A stretch of DNA of 48,288 nt from Candidatus Gastranaerophilales bacterium (GTDB taxonomy: Bacteria; Cyanobacteriota; Vampirovibrionia; Gastranaerophilales; UBA9579): contig JAQVCB010000010.1 of NCBI GenBank assembly GCA_028689995.1, positions 1-48,288 of the forward strand, in the 5' to 3' direction. Both the position numbers and the translations under genes were made by a program. Shown here one piece after another: positions 1 to 7,947 of the stretch; the first letter of the stretch is position 1; each line of letters opens with the position of its first letter. A model generated the notes under the pieces. It had not been told where the DNA came from and did not search any database. It saw only the letters and a program-made list of their open reading frames with translations.

Positions 1-142
1 AGCCTGTCTTGTTATAAACAGTAAAATCCAATTATAACTGTAAAAGGCTCGTGCGAAGCGGGAGTGCTGGCTAAAGCCGAAACGGCTTGCTTGGCAAGGC
101 GTTGGAGGCTTTAACCAAACTCGTTCTGAATTTTTCCTTAAT

Positions 143-174
143 CTCAAAAAATAATCCTGCCTAAATGGCAGGAT
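143..174 (-). terminator. Rho-independent terminator, probably for bioD
   Basis: ATCCTGCC (154-161) and GGCAGGAT (167-174) form a perfect 8-bp stem around a 5-nt loop. On the minus strand the stem is followed by TATTTTTTGAG, a usable U tract. It lies about 115 bp beyond the bioD stop. Confidence 0.7.
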
Positions 175-239
175 ACGATCGGCTAAGATATGCTATATGC
201 TCTCTGTCTTTTATAATACTTGTTCAAATTTGAAAAGAA

Positions 240-280
240 ATTAATCTTAAGATTATATTCATATTAGACTTAAGATTAAT
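240..280. repeat. 12-bp inverted repeat just downstream of bioD
   Basis: ATTAATCTTAAG (240-251) and CTTAAGATTAAT (269-280) are perfect inverted copies with a 17-nt loop, starting 9 bp beyond the bioD stop codon. On the minus strand it is followed by TTTCTTTTC. It is AT-rich and could be a weak terminator or a 3' end stabilising hairpin. Confidence 0.5.
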
Positions 281-288
281 TATAAAAT

Positions 289-1020
289 TTATTTATAATT
301 ACAAGTTAGTTTTGGAATATTAACATTGAAGATATCCTGAATATTTATGTTATTTATAACTTCTTCAATTAATTGATCCGGAAAACTGCTGTCTGTCTCT
401 TCAAACTCAATATGAGGTAAAATACCCAGAATTTTTACACCCGAAAGTTCATTTATCATGCCCGGAGCTGCCTTTATAGATATATCATTAGTATCTTTTG
501 GATAGTTGGAAATGATAACTCCTAATACATCAATTCCATGTTTTTTCGCAGATTCAATAGTTAACAATGTATGATTTACAGTACCAAGATCAGGCCTTGC
601 AACTATAACAAGAGATAAATCCAGAAGTTTTATCAGGTCACGAATTAAAAAATCCTGATATATCGGAACTAATAAACCACCAGCTCCTTCAACAAGAACA
701 AAATCTGATTTTTTACATAATTCTTGATAATCTCTAACAATATCGTTTTTGTTAATTCTAACATTTTCAAGCATGGCAGCCAAAGCCGGAGCAACCGGAT
801 GCATCAAATTATAAGTTGATCTGACAGTTATATTGGAATCAATAAAACTTACAAAGTCGAGATCAGGAACTGTTAATTTATCTTCATCCTTAATACAGCC
901 GCTTTGAACAGGCTTATAAACACTTGTTTTATAACCAAGCCCCTGCATAACTGCCGCAATTCCGGCAGTCACCATAGTCTTTCCAACACTTGTATCAGTA
1001 CCTGTAATAAATATATTCAT
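289..1020 (-). CDS. bioD: Dethiobiotin synthetase
   Basis: BioD closes the ureido ring of dethiobiotin from 7,8-diaminononanoate, CO2 and ATP in biotin synthesis (cytoplasm). The 243-residue length is usual. The N-terminus carries the family P-loop, ITGTDTSVGKT, with Lys14, followed by the YKPVQSG segment near residues 36-42, and VEGAGGLLVP near residue 110 is the second conserved block. It lies 53 bp downstream of the SLH gene on the same strand and may be co-transcribed. The bases before its ATG (ATAGAAATTT) make a poor ribosome binding site. No other bio gene is in the window, so the rest of the pathway must lie elsewhere. Confidence 0.93.
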   Translation of the reverse strand: MNIFITGTDTSVGKTMVTAGIAAVMQGLGYKTSVYKPVQSGCIKDEDKLTVPDLDFVSFIDSNITVRSTYNLMHPVAPALAAMLENVRINKNDIVRDYQELCKKSDFVLVEGAGGLLVPIYQDFLIRDLIKLLDLSLVIVARPDLGTVNHTLLTIESAKKHGIDVLGVIISNYPKDTNDISIKAAPGMINELSGVKILGILPHIEFEETDSSFPDQLIEEVINNINIQDIFNVNIPKLTCNYK

Positions 1021-1073
1021 AAATTTCTATATTTTAACTATTAAACGCAGAACAATTATATCATGCTAATTTT

Positions 1074-2402
1074 TCAGGGAATAATTGTTCCTGTTCTTGT
1101 ATCTACAGTAAGCGGGGTATTGAGTTTAATAAATACAGGTTCCCCGCTCGGAATTTTTATTGCACCGCCTGATGCCATAACAGCACCAACTGCACCAAGA
1201 CCGCCTCCGATTGCTGTTCCATATATTGCACCTTTTCCGGTTTTACCTGTTATTGCACCTAAAGCAGTACCAAGAGCTGCCCCTGCTCCTGCTCCACCTA
1301 TCGTTGTCAATAAGCCTTTAAGAACCTGACCCTTTAATGAACCTGCTTCAATAGAGCCTGATTCAGTTGCAATACTAGCAGAAAGAGGGTAAGAACAGCC
1401 TGATGGCAAAGTGATTTTATTAAAATTGATAGTCAGTTTTGCATTTCTATTTCCAAATTTGGCTGGAATAACTTCTGTGACTGTACCACAAATTTGACTA
1501 CCTGCAGGAATTAATAAAACTCCCTGAGTAGTCGTAATATTTTGGCTGACATTCAATGTCACAGGATCACCAATTGATGATATTTCACTACTTATCGGTG
1601 AAACGAGTGTAGTTGGTATAACGCTATTTTGCTGAATTATCGCGATTTCTCCCTGCAAAAGAATATTTGCTGTCGCACCACCTGCTGCTGCTTGTGAAAT
1701 TTGATCTACAGTAGTTGGACAACTCGGTAGGGCAGCTGAAGGTTGTTGAACTGCAACAGAGGGCTGTGTCAAACCAAGAGCTAACCTCAAATTATATAAC
1801 ATTGTCGCAACTTCTGCCCTGGTTGCTCTTTTTTGTGGCATAAGAAAATTCGGCTGAGGATAATTTACTATCAAATTGGCTTTAACTGCTTTTGCCACTG
1901 ACATCATAGCCCATGCAGGGATACTGGCTGAATCATAATATTTGTTTAAGATTTCTCTTGCTTCTGTTTCAGACATTAATCCAGACTGGATTGCTTTTGA
2001 TAAAATAGCAATTACTTCAACCTTCAATATATAATCGTTAGGTTTGAATAATTTTCCCGGAAAACCGCTAATCAAACCAAGGCTGTATGCTCTTTGAATA
2101 TTATTATATGCCCAAAAAGAAGGAGAAAGATCCTTAAAATTGCAAGTTGATATAACAGGAGTATTTTCTCTGTTAATTGCCTTAATCATCATTGTAGCAA
2201 ATTCAGCCCTTGAAACAGGATTATCCGGTCTAAAAGTATTATCTAAATAACCTGTAATTATATTTTGCTGACCAAGTGACTGAATCGGACCATAAGCCCA
2301 GTATTCTGACTGAACATCATTAAAGCCTGCTGCCTGCACGGGTAAAAAATGCATAATTATTATGCAAAAAGATATAAATATAGCCGCAAATTTTTTAAAC
2401 AT
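1074..2402 (-). CDS. Secreted SLH-domain protein with TrbI/VirB10-like C-terminal domain
   Basis: A 442-residue envelope protein. Residues 1-24 form a signal peptide ending near VQAAG. Three SLH domains follow at about 26-77, 87-138 and 155-206, recognisable from repeated FxDVxxxYWAY- and FxPNxxxxxxE-type blocks; in cyanobacterial-type envelopes SLH domains bind the peptidoglycan-linked polymer. After a low-complexity linker, residues about 265-442 hold a beta-rich segment with IPAGSQICGTVTEV and a Gly-rich zipper (GAGAGAALGTALGAITGK), resembling the beta-barrel part of TrbI/VirB10 proteins. The start is supported by GGGAG about 10 nt upstream. Role is inferred as an outer-envelope tether; no conjugation genes are nearby. 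Confidence 0.8.
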   Translation of the reverse strand: MFKKFAAIFISFCIIIMHFLPVQAAGFNDVQSEYWAYGPIQSLGQQNIITGYLDNTFRPDNPVSRAEFATMMIKAINRENTPVISTCNFKDLSPSFWAYNNIQRAYSLGLISGFPGKLFKPNDYILKVEVIAILSKAIQSGLMSETEAREILNKYYDSASIPAWAMMSVAKAVKANLIVNYPQPNFLMPQKRATRAEVATMLYNLRLALGLTQPSVAVQQPSAALPSCPTTVDQISQAAAGGATANILLQGEIAIIQQNSVIPTTLVSPISSEISSIGDPVTLNVSQNITTTQGVLLIPAGSQICGTVTEVIPAKFGNRNAKLTINFNKITLPSGCSYPLSASIATESGSIEAGSLKGQVLKGLLTTIGGAGAGAALGTALGAITGKTGKGAIYGTAIGGGLGAVGAVMASGGAIKIPSGEPVFIKLNTPLTVDTRTGTIIP

Positions 2403-2769
2403 AATTGTACACTCCCAATTAAAACAAATTCTAATCTTTTAAACTATCATGCTGTAATCTTAATGAACAATTAGACAATCAGCTTAGATAATACTTTTCG
2501 GCAATATCAGGATTTTTTATAATTATTGAAAATAAATCAAAATTCAGAGTAAATAATCAAACTAAATAGTTATCTTACTAATGTTAAAATGCATAAGATA
2601 AATCATAATATGCTATTGAATCAACGACCTATCAACAGAGATACAAGGTATAACAAGGTAATATTGAATCTCTACCAAGGTAAACATAGAATTATTTGTA
2701 TTGAATAAAAAATAAATTTAAAAGAATATTATTATTACAGTATTTGGCATTTATGAGGAGGGTAAAACT
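2403..2769. other. 367-bp intergenic region between divergent genes
   Basis: It must hold the promoters of the SLH gene (minus) and the DUF883 operon (plus). The motif CAAGGTA recurs three times at 2646-2685 (acaaggta, aacaaggta, accaaggta). AT-rich -10-like sequences such as TATTAT near 2730 precede the plus-strand operon, but no promoter stands out. No small gene is seen. Confidence 0.4.
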
Positions 2770-3096
2770 ATGAACGATACTGAAAGACAAGAAGAAATGC
2801 ATCATCATACTGAAGAAATGCATCATCAAGCTCATCATCAGGCTGAAGAATTACAGCAAAAAGCATCTGAGGTGCAGGAAAAAGTCGCTCAAAGTATAAA
2901 TATGGCGATGAATTCAGCTGCTGATAGTCTTGATGTAACCGCAAACAAAATGCAAGAAGCTTCAAAATTTTTCAGAGACAAAAATGTTGATTCTATAAAA
3001 GATGACGTTTCAGGCTTTATTAAAAAATATCCTGGACAGACACTCGCAGGGGCGTTAATTTTTGGGTTCCTGTTTGGTAAAGTTTTGTCCAGATGA
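2770..3096 (+). CDS. DUF883 (ElaB/YqjD-type) membrane-anchored protein with His-rich N-terminus
   Basis: 108 residues. A long charged amphipathic helix (about 3-80) is followed by KKYPGQTLAGALIFGFLFGKVLSR, the single C-terminal membrane anchor typical of the DUF883/ElaB/YqjD family; E. coli YqjD tethers ribosomes to the inner membrane in stationary phase. The N-terminus is odd: seven histidines at 11-13, 18-19 and 22-23, spaced as if on one helix face. The start follows a strong GAGGAGG. It is the first gene of a three-gene operon with a holin-III-like and a DUF3618 protein, the arrangement seen in yqjD-yqjE-yqjK loci. Function in this organism is unknown; stress-related envelope organisation is inference. 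Confidence 0.8.
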   Translation: MNDTERQEEMHHHTEEMHHQAHHQAEELQQKASEVQEKVAQSINMAMNSAADSLDVTANKMQEASKFFRDKNVDSIKDDVSGFIKKYPGQTLAGALIFGFLFGKVLSR

Positions 3097-3149
3097 ACTA
3101 TTTTTACTAATTAACCTAATATTCAGTTAATAATTAGAGGAGGAGAGAT

Positions 3150-3554
3150 ATGGTTGTTGAACATCAAACATACCAACAACCTGGAATTGTTAGCCTGATC
3201 AAACAATTAATAGGGGATATAGGCGATTTGCTATCTCAGCATTTGGAACTATTTCGGCAAGAAATCAAGGAAGATGTCGAAATAGCAGCTAAATATACAA
3301 GTATAGCAATAGCAGGAGCTCTTGTAGCCTTTACAAGCTTAATATTTTTTGGTTTTTCATTAATTTTTATATTAGATCTTTTTTTACCGATATGTATTGC
3401 TTCTTTAATCGTTACAGCAATATTCTTCATTATCGCCGCTACTGCAATTATAATGGCAAAAAATCATTTGCAGAAAATAACAGACGTCCCCACTTTGAAT
3501 GAAACAAGAAAAACAGTGGAGGAAGCACAGAAATGGTTTCAAGAACTAAAATAA
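3150..3554 (+). CDS. Holin superfamily III / YqjE-like (DUF1469) membrane protein
   Basis: 134 residues with an N-terminal amphipathic stretch (QLIGDIGDLLSQHLELFRQE), two transmembrane helices at about 48-72 and 76-102, and a charged C-terminal tail. This matches the YqjE/putative actinobacterial holin-X family. Despite the family name there is no phage context. AGGAGGAGAG precedes the ATG. The last 22 bp overlap the next gene, so translation is probably coupled. Together with its neighbours it forms a conserved envelope operon of unknown precise function. Confidence 0.82.
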   Translation: MVVEHQTYQQPGIVSLIKQLIGDIGDLLSQHLELFRQEIKEDVEIAAKYTSIAIAGALVAFTSLIFFGFSLIFILDLFLPICIASLIVTAIFFIIAATAIIMAKNHLQKITDVPTLNETRKTVEEAQKWFQELK

Positions 3555-3829
3555 GAGATGATATAGAACAAACCAGAGAACATATCTCATTTACTATCGA
3601 TGAAATATCACATGTAATTCATAAAAAATTTGATGTTCAGGAAAAAATCAAAGAACATCCCCTGGAATCATTAGCTATAGCAATGGCTTTGGGATTTACA
3701 ATGGCAAGCTTTGCATCACCCATTGGAAAAGCAATCTTTAGAATAGGTTTAAAATCTGCCACCGCTACAGTAGGAGCTTTTGCTACAAAAAAAGGAATTG
3801 AAATTATTACGAATAAAATAAAAGCCTAG
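3533..3829 (+). CDS. DUF3618-like membrane protein
   Basis: 98 residues. The N-terminal RTKIRDDIEQTREHISFTID pattern is the DUF3618 signature, followed by a helix and a hydrophobic segment (LAIAMALGFTMASFASPIGKAIF, about 46-68). A second weakly hydrophobic region lies at 72-86. It starts inside the previous gene, using GGAGGAAG as its ribosome binding site, and ends the operon. A candidate terminator follows 50 bp later. No enzymatic motif is seen. Confidence 0.75.
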   Translation: MVSRTKIRDDIEQTREHISFTIDEISHVIHKKFDVQEKIKEHPLESLAIAMALGFTMASFASPIGKAIFRIGLKSATATVGAFATKKGIEIITNKIKA

Positions 3830-3877
3830 TGCTCTTATATAACTCTCAAGTCATAAAAGATTAATAACAACATATTC

Positions 3878-3907
3878 TCATGTATCATATAAACATGACA
3901 TTTTTTT
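3878..3907 (+). terminator. Candidate terminator of the DUF883 operon
   Basis: TCATGT (3878-3883) pairs with ACATGA (3893-3898) over a 9-nt loop, followed by CATTTTTTT. The stem is only 6 bp, so the call rests on the T run and its position after the operon. Confidence 0.5.
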
Positions 3908-3943
3908 ATGCTTGTGGATAATAAAATATATAATTTGAACAAA

Positions 3944-4151
3944 CCTGAACTGCTAATTAAAATTATTTTTTAATTAAATTAGAATCTAACAGTTTAATTC
4001 AAATAGTCATCCCGACCGCAGTGGAGGGATCTTGCCAATGAACGCTTTTAGTATAAAATCGAAAATTAGTAAGACCCATTCGATTCCGCTTCGCTTCACT
4101 CAAGGTGACAAACTACTATTAATAACATATTCATCGATTTAGCAGTTCAGG
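3944..4151. repeat. 208-bp element with 13-bp terminal inverted repeats
   Basis: CCTGAACTGCTAA (3944-3956) and TTAGCAGTTCAGG (4139-4151) are perfect inverted copies. They enclose a member of the dispersed GTCAT...GTGAC repeat family (4006-4109), which holds GAGGGATCTT and CCGCTTCGCTTCACTC. The right arm ends 35 bp before the gpmI start codon, so any gpmI promoter upstream of the element would have to transcribe through it. There is no coding capacity, which suggests a MITE-like element. Confidence 0.7.
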
Positions 4152-4186
4152 TAAACAACACATTTAAAATTAGAAAGAGAAAGTAA

Positions 4187-5716
4187 ATGCTTAATAAAAC
4201 AGTACTTTTAACAATATTGGACGGATGGGGATGCGGTAAAAACTGTTCTGGAAATGCAATCGCATCTGCTAATCTGCCAACATATAAAGCCCTTCTCGAA
4301 AGATATCCACATACAAAAATTTACGCAGACGGAGAACATGTAGGACTTCCAGAAGGACAAATGGGTAATTCGGAAGTCGGACATCTTAACCTCGGAGCAG
4401 GAAGAACTGTTTATCAGGAATTAACAAGGATAAACAAATCTATCAGAGAAGGAGATTTTTTCGAAAATACTCAATTTTTAAAAGCTATAGATCACGTCAA
4501 AAAAAACAATTCATCAATACATTTTATGGGACTTGTTAGTCCTGGCGGTGTTCACAGTTCTATGGATCACCTTTTTGCCCTTATTGATCTTGCAAAAAAA
4601 CACGGTTTAACTAACGTATATGTACATGCTTTTCTCGATGGTCGTGATACTCCACCTCAAAGCGCTATAGAATATGTTAATCAGGTAGATGCTAAACTAA
4701 AAAATGTTAACCTATCTTCTGTCGCTTCCGTTATCGGCAGATATTACGCTATGGACAGAGACAACAGATGGGATAGAGTGGAAAAAGCTTATAACTGCCT
4801 ATTATTTGGAGAAGGTAATAAAGCAGTTTCAGCTGAAGAAGGAATTCGGAATTCATACAATAATGATCTAAACGATGAATTTGTTCTTCCTACTATGATT
4901 GGCGATACAAATTCAAGACTCAAGGATAATGATGCAATCATATTCTTTAATTTCAGGCCTGATAGAGCAAGAGAATTGACCAGAGTTATAAATGATCTTA
5001 ATTTCGACGGATTTGTAAGAAAGAATGTACTTCAAAATACTTATTATATTTGCATGACCAAATATGATGAAACATTCAACCTCCCAATTGCCTTTCTTCC
5101 ACAATCTTTGAAAGGAATACTTGGTGAAGTTCTTGATAATAATAATATCCAGCAGTTTAGAACAGCTGAAACCGAAAAATATGCACATATCACATTTTTC
5201 TTTAATGGAGGAATGGAAAAAGCATTCCCAACAGAAACAAGAGCACTTGTTCAATCTCCAAAAGTTGCAACTTATGATTTAAAGCCCGAAATGAGCGCTC
5301 CTGAAGTTGCAGACAACGTTGTTAAAGCTTTAAAATCAAAAAAATATGGATTTATTCTTGTGAATTTTGCAAATCCTGACATGGTAGGCCATACGGGTAT
5401 TTTTGAAGCAGCAGTAAAAGCGGTAGAAACCGTAGATACTTGCTTAAATCAGATTGTAGATGCAGTCAAGGAAGTTGATGCAGTTATGCTCCTTACAGCA
5501 GACCATGGAAATGCTGAATGTATGGAAGATTTAACTACACATAAACCTTTTACTGCCCATACTAATAATGAAGTACCTTTTGTTATGATTAATTACGGTA
5601 AAGAAGCAAAGTTGAGAGAAGAAGGAACTTTGGCCGATGTTGCTCCAACAGTGCTTGATTTACTTGATATTCAAAAACCCGAAGAAATGACAGGCGTTTC
5701 ATTAATAGAGAATTAA
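4187..5716 (+). CDS. gpmI: 2,3-bisphosphoglycerate-independent phosphoglycerate mutase
   Basis: Interconverts 3- and 2-phosphoglycerate in glycolysis and gluconeogenesis using two Mn ions and a phosphoserine intermediate. At 509 residues it is full length. ILDGWG (Asp12 as metal ligand) and GQMGNSEVGHLNLGAGR with nucleophile Ser62 are seen at the N-terminus; HAFLDGRDTPP, RYYAMDRDNRWDR and the C-terminal LTADHGNAECM and HTNNEVPFV blocks complete the alkaline-phosphatase-like active site. GAAAGAGAAAG precedes the ATG. It is monocistronic as far as can be seen and abuts the convergent next gene with no spacing. Confidence 0.97.
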   Translation: MLNKTVLLTILDGWGCGKNCSGNAIASANLPTYKALLERYPHTKIYADGEHVGLPEGQMGNSEVGHLNLGAGRTVYQELTRINKSIREGDFFENTQFLKAIDHVKKNNSSIHFMGLVSPGGVHSSMDHLFALIDLAKKHGLTNVYVHAFLDGRDTPPQSAIEYVNQVDAKLKNVNLSSVASVIGRYYAMDRDNRWDRVEKAYNCLLFGEGNKAVSAEEGIRNSYNNDLNDEFVLPTMIGDTNSRLKDNDAIIFFNFRPDRARELTRVINDLNFDGFVRKNVLQNTYYICMTKYDETFNLPIAFLPQSLKGILGEVLDNNNIQQFRTAETEKYAHITFFFNGGMEKAFPTETRALVQSPKVATYDLKPEMSAPEVADNVVKALKSKKYGFILVNFANPDMVGHTGIFEAAVKAVETVDTCLNQIVDAVKEVDAVMLLTADHGNAECMEDLTTHKPFTAHTNNEVPFVMINYGKEAKLREEGTLADVAPTVLDLLDIQKPEEMTGVSLIEN

Positions 5717-6655
5717 TTAACTGATTAACCATCTATCTTTTATACATCCTGTATCAAGCAAATAAGTCTCTCCATTATATATTCCCAGTTGTTCTGCTCT
5801 CATATCCTGAGGCTCAAATCCTTCTGCTTTCATCTTTTTTGTCATTGATTCAACCATTTCACGAGTAATATTTGTCTCGTCACTGTTTAATGCTTTCGGC
5901 TGGATATAGTAATACACATTTATTAATGATCCCCAAGAATTCTCAACCTCGATTATTCCGCTATCCAGAATTGGTAATTCAAAAGATTCAGCTTTTTTAG
6001 GAAAATTAGGGGATTCAGATAATTTTAAAATTTGATCATTAGTAAGTTCTATAACTGTATTAAAAGCACCGGAATCTTTATATGCCTTCATCCTTAAATT
6101 TCGTAATTTTTCTGATGATTCAACAGCTTTCTTAAATTCATACAATGTACCTGGCATTTGAACATACAAATGAAATTCTTCTTTATTTACATTTTTCTTT
6201 AAATTTATTAACTCTTGTAATCCTTCAGCAACAGCTATATCTTTGTCGAAAATTATAGAATAAATTATTTTTATCGTGGATTTATTATTATTTAAACATC
6301 TAAATTCCATGCCTTCAGCAGGAACATTTATTCTCTTATAACAAATCCCATTTGTAGGCAAAAAAGTTTTTAATCTTGTACTATCTAATAAATCATTTGC
6401 AAAAACAATCAAACCATTTTTAGCTTTAGTCAATAACACATGAAACTGGTTTTTCAGGTCTGTATCACGGCCGGTTAGTACAATTCTACAATCATTATCT
6501 GACTGTAAATCTAAAAAATCTGTAACTCGTTTATCTTTTGCATTCTTCTCTACAATAATATCGTATGCTTGAGCTATCTCTCGAGGAGTTCCTTTTAAAG
6601 AATATATTCCCGAAAAATTGATATTATTTTGTTTTATTCCCTGATTAATATTCAT
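5717..6655 (-). CDS. Protein of unknown function (312 residues)
   Basis: Not recognised. It has no signal peptide or membrane segment and is predicted cytoplasmic. The N-terminal NNINFSGIYSLKGTPREIAQAYDIIV resembles the short NFxG/FKG leader often seen on unknown proteins of gut and groundwater Melainabacteria (inference from memory of such genomes). The C-terminal EPQDMRAEQLGIYNGETYLLDTG loosely recalls the catalytic-loop/DxG spacing of kinase-fold proteins, but the canonical residues are not convincing. It ends exactly where gpmI ends, head-on, with no terminator between them. Confidence 0.55.
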   Translation of the reverse strand: MNINQGIKQNNINFSGIYSLKGTPREIAQAYDIIVEKNAKDKRVTDFLDLQSDNDCRIVLTGRDTDLKNQFHVLLTKAKNGLIVFANDLLDSTRLKTFLPTNGICYKRINVPAEGMEFRCLNNNKSTIKIIYSIIFDKDIAVAEGLQELINLKKNVNKEEFHLYVQMPGTLYEFKKAVESSEKLRNLRMKAYKDSGAFNTVIELTNDQILKLSESPNFPKKAESFELPILDSGIIEVENSWGSLINVYYYIQPKALNSDETNITREMVESMTKKMKAEGFEPQDMRAEQLGIYNGETYLLDTGCIKDRWLIS

Positions 6656-6724
6656 TTAACATTTTTCATATTTTCACAACTGAATATATAAAAAATCTAA
6701 ATGTTAAAAATTGCCTTTTTTTAA

Positions 6725-7093
6725 TTAAGCTCTTGAATAATCATCTTCAAATCTTACAATATCATCTTCACCGAGATATTCGCCATTTTGGACTTCGATT
6801 ATAACTGCTTCAGCATCGCTTGTATTTTCAATACGATGAAGCTGACCCCTTAAAATAGTTGTGCTTTCACCTTCAGCATACTCTCTTGAAATATCATCAC
6901 ATCTCAATACAGCTTTACCTTTTACCATTATCCACTGTTCATCTCTATGATGGTGAAGCTGAAGACTTAATCTCTGATGAGGTTTTATAACAAGTTTTTT
7001 TACTTTATAACTGTCTTTTTCTTCCAGTACAGTATAATATCCCCACGGGCGATATTCTGTAATTATTTCTTTTTCAATCGTAACTGAGCCCAT
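6725..7093 (-). CDS. Mannose-6-phosphate isomerase type II-like cupin
   Basis: A single cupin domain. RPWGYYTVL, LSLQLHHHRDEQWIMVKG and the later GQLHRIENT supply the metal-binding His and Glu pattern of the isomerase half of bifunctional ManC/AlgA enzymes, here without the GDP-mannose pyrophosphorylase half. It probably interconverts fructose 6-phosphate and mannose 6-phosphate for sugar nucleotide synthesis. I place the start at the second Met (122 residues, MGSVTIEKE), because GGGGG lies 8-12 nt upstream of it; the upstream Met at 7117 has no ribosome binding site. No other nucleotide-sugar gene is adjacent. Confidence 0.82.
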   Translation of the reverse strand: MGSVTIEKEIITEYRPWGYYTVLEEKDSYKVKKLVIKPHQRLSLQLHHHRDEQWIMVKGKAVLRCDDISREYAEGESTTILRGQLHRIENTSDAEAVIIEVQNGEYLGEDDIVRFEDDYSRA

Positions 7094-7211
7094 AATAATC
7101 CCCCAGACTATCCTCATTTTATTTTAACATATTTACTCTTTACAGGTAATGTTGTTAAAAATAAATATGGAAATCAGCATTTTAAAAACTCTGAAATATA
7201 AATATATGAGA

Positions 7212-7239
7212 CTTTCAGACAATGACAAAACTCTGAAAG
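7212..7239. promoter_or_regulatory. 8-bp dyad upstream of the DUF2267 gene
   Basis: CTTTCAGA (7212-7219) and TCTGAAAG (7232-7239) are inverted copies. ACTCTGA recurs as a direct motif near 7190, 7230 and 7271. A plausible promoter overlaps it: ATGACA, 18-bp spacer, TATAGT (ending about 7256). This may be an operator; the assignment is inference. Confidence 0.35.
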
Positions 7240-7296
7240 CAGACTTATAGTATTAATAATAAGCAAAAAACTCTGATAGGATAAGGGGGGAAAGTT

Positions 7297-7710
7297 ATGA
7301 ATAAAGATGAATTCGTAAAAAAAGTAATGGAACAGCTTAACATTCAGGATACACATGTGGCAGAAAGAGGTGTACAAATTGTCTTTAGCATTCTAAGCCA
7401 CCGAATGACAGAAAATGAAGCCCATGATGTTGCAGATCAATTACCTCAGGACTTAAAGCGGATATGGAATAATCAGGTATGGATTACTAATTACTTCTTA
7501 CTTTCAGGCAAAAGACTCAACTATCGGCATAAAGTTCAACTTTTAACTCTGGTTGAAAATGAAATATTAAGAGAAAATCTTCCGATTCATGCAGAAAAAC
7601 TTACACAGGCTGTAATTCATACTCTAAAAGAACAAATAACTACAGGTGAAACTGAAGATATTATTGCTCAATTGCCTGAAGAAATAAAAGATTTCTATAA
7701 AGCAGCATAA
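7297..7710 (+). CDS. DUF2267 domain protein
   Basis: 137 residues, all helical. Two halves repeat the same pattern: HVAERGVQIVFSILSHRMTENEAHDVADQLPQDL at about 20-54 and IHAEKLTQAVIHTLKEQITTGETEDIIAQLPEEI at about 96-130. This is the DUF2267 fold, whose function is unknown. No signal peptide or catalytic motif is seen. GGGGGGAAAG precedes the ATG and a strong terminator follows, so it is a single-gene unit. Confidence 0.85.
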   Translation: MNKDEFVKKVMEQLNIQDTHVAERGVQIVFSILSHRMTENEAHDVADQLPQDLKRIWNNQVWITNYFLLSGKRLNYRHKVQLLTLVENEILRENLPIHAEKLTQAVIHTLKEQITTGETEDIIAQLPEEIKDFYKAA

Positions 7711-7731
7711 TTTAACAGTTTGCTTGTATAC

Positions 7732-7757
7732 AAGGGGTGAATTTTCACCCCTTTTTT
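7732..7757 (+). terminator. Rho-independent terminator
   Basis: AAGGGGTGA (7732-7740) and TCACCCCTT (7745-7753) form a 9-bp stem with a 4-nt loop running into TTTTTT. It terminates the DUF2267 transcript. Confidence 0.92.
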
Positions 7758-7947
7758 AATGCTATAAAATTATAAGAAGAAACAATAATTATAACTATCG
7801 TCTTAATATAGAGCAGAATAAGAGTTCAGGATAACAACAGATACATAATTATTGTTAATATATGATTAAATTTTTATATAGTTAAAACTATTTAGAGTAA
7901 AATATATCTGTAAATTAAAATTAATCAGTCACAGAGGAAAATATAAT

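Larger units (their letters stand above)
1..288. other. Intergenic region with imperfect inverted repeats
   Basis: No convincing gene is seen. Positions 69-78 (GGCTAAAGCC) pair with 107-116 (GGCTTTAACC) with one mismatch, and 74-79/83-88 (AAGCCG/CGGCTT) form an alternative short hairpin. The G+C-richer stretch at 45-125 loosely resembles the stretch near 43500-43560 (both contain CGTGC-A/G-AAGC after a run of A), so it may be a dispersed repeat; that similarity is weak. Two terminator-like hairpins nearer the bioD stop codon are listed separately. Confidence 0.5.

Noticed and set aside
1063-1329. Plus-strand open frame opposite the SLH gene
   Set aside because: It is the antisense of the Gly-zipper coding region, Pro/Ala-rich by complementarity, with no ribosome binding site.
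3150-3554. Phage holin suggesting a prophage
   Set aside because: The holin-III/YqjE family is a chromosomal envelope family, its operon partners are DUF883 and DUF3618, and no phage genes are near.
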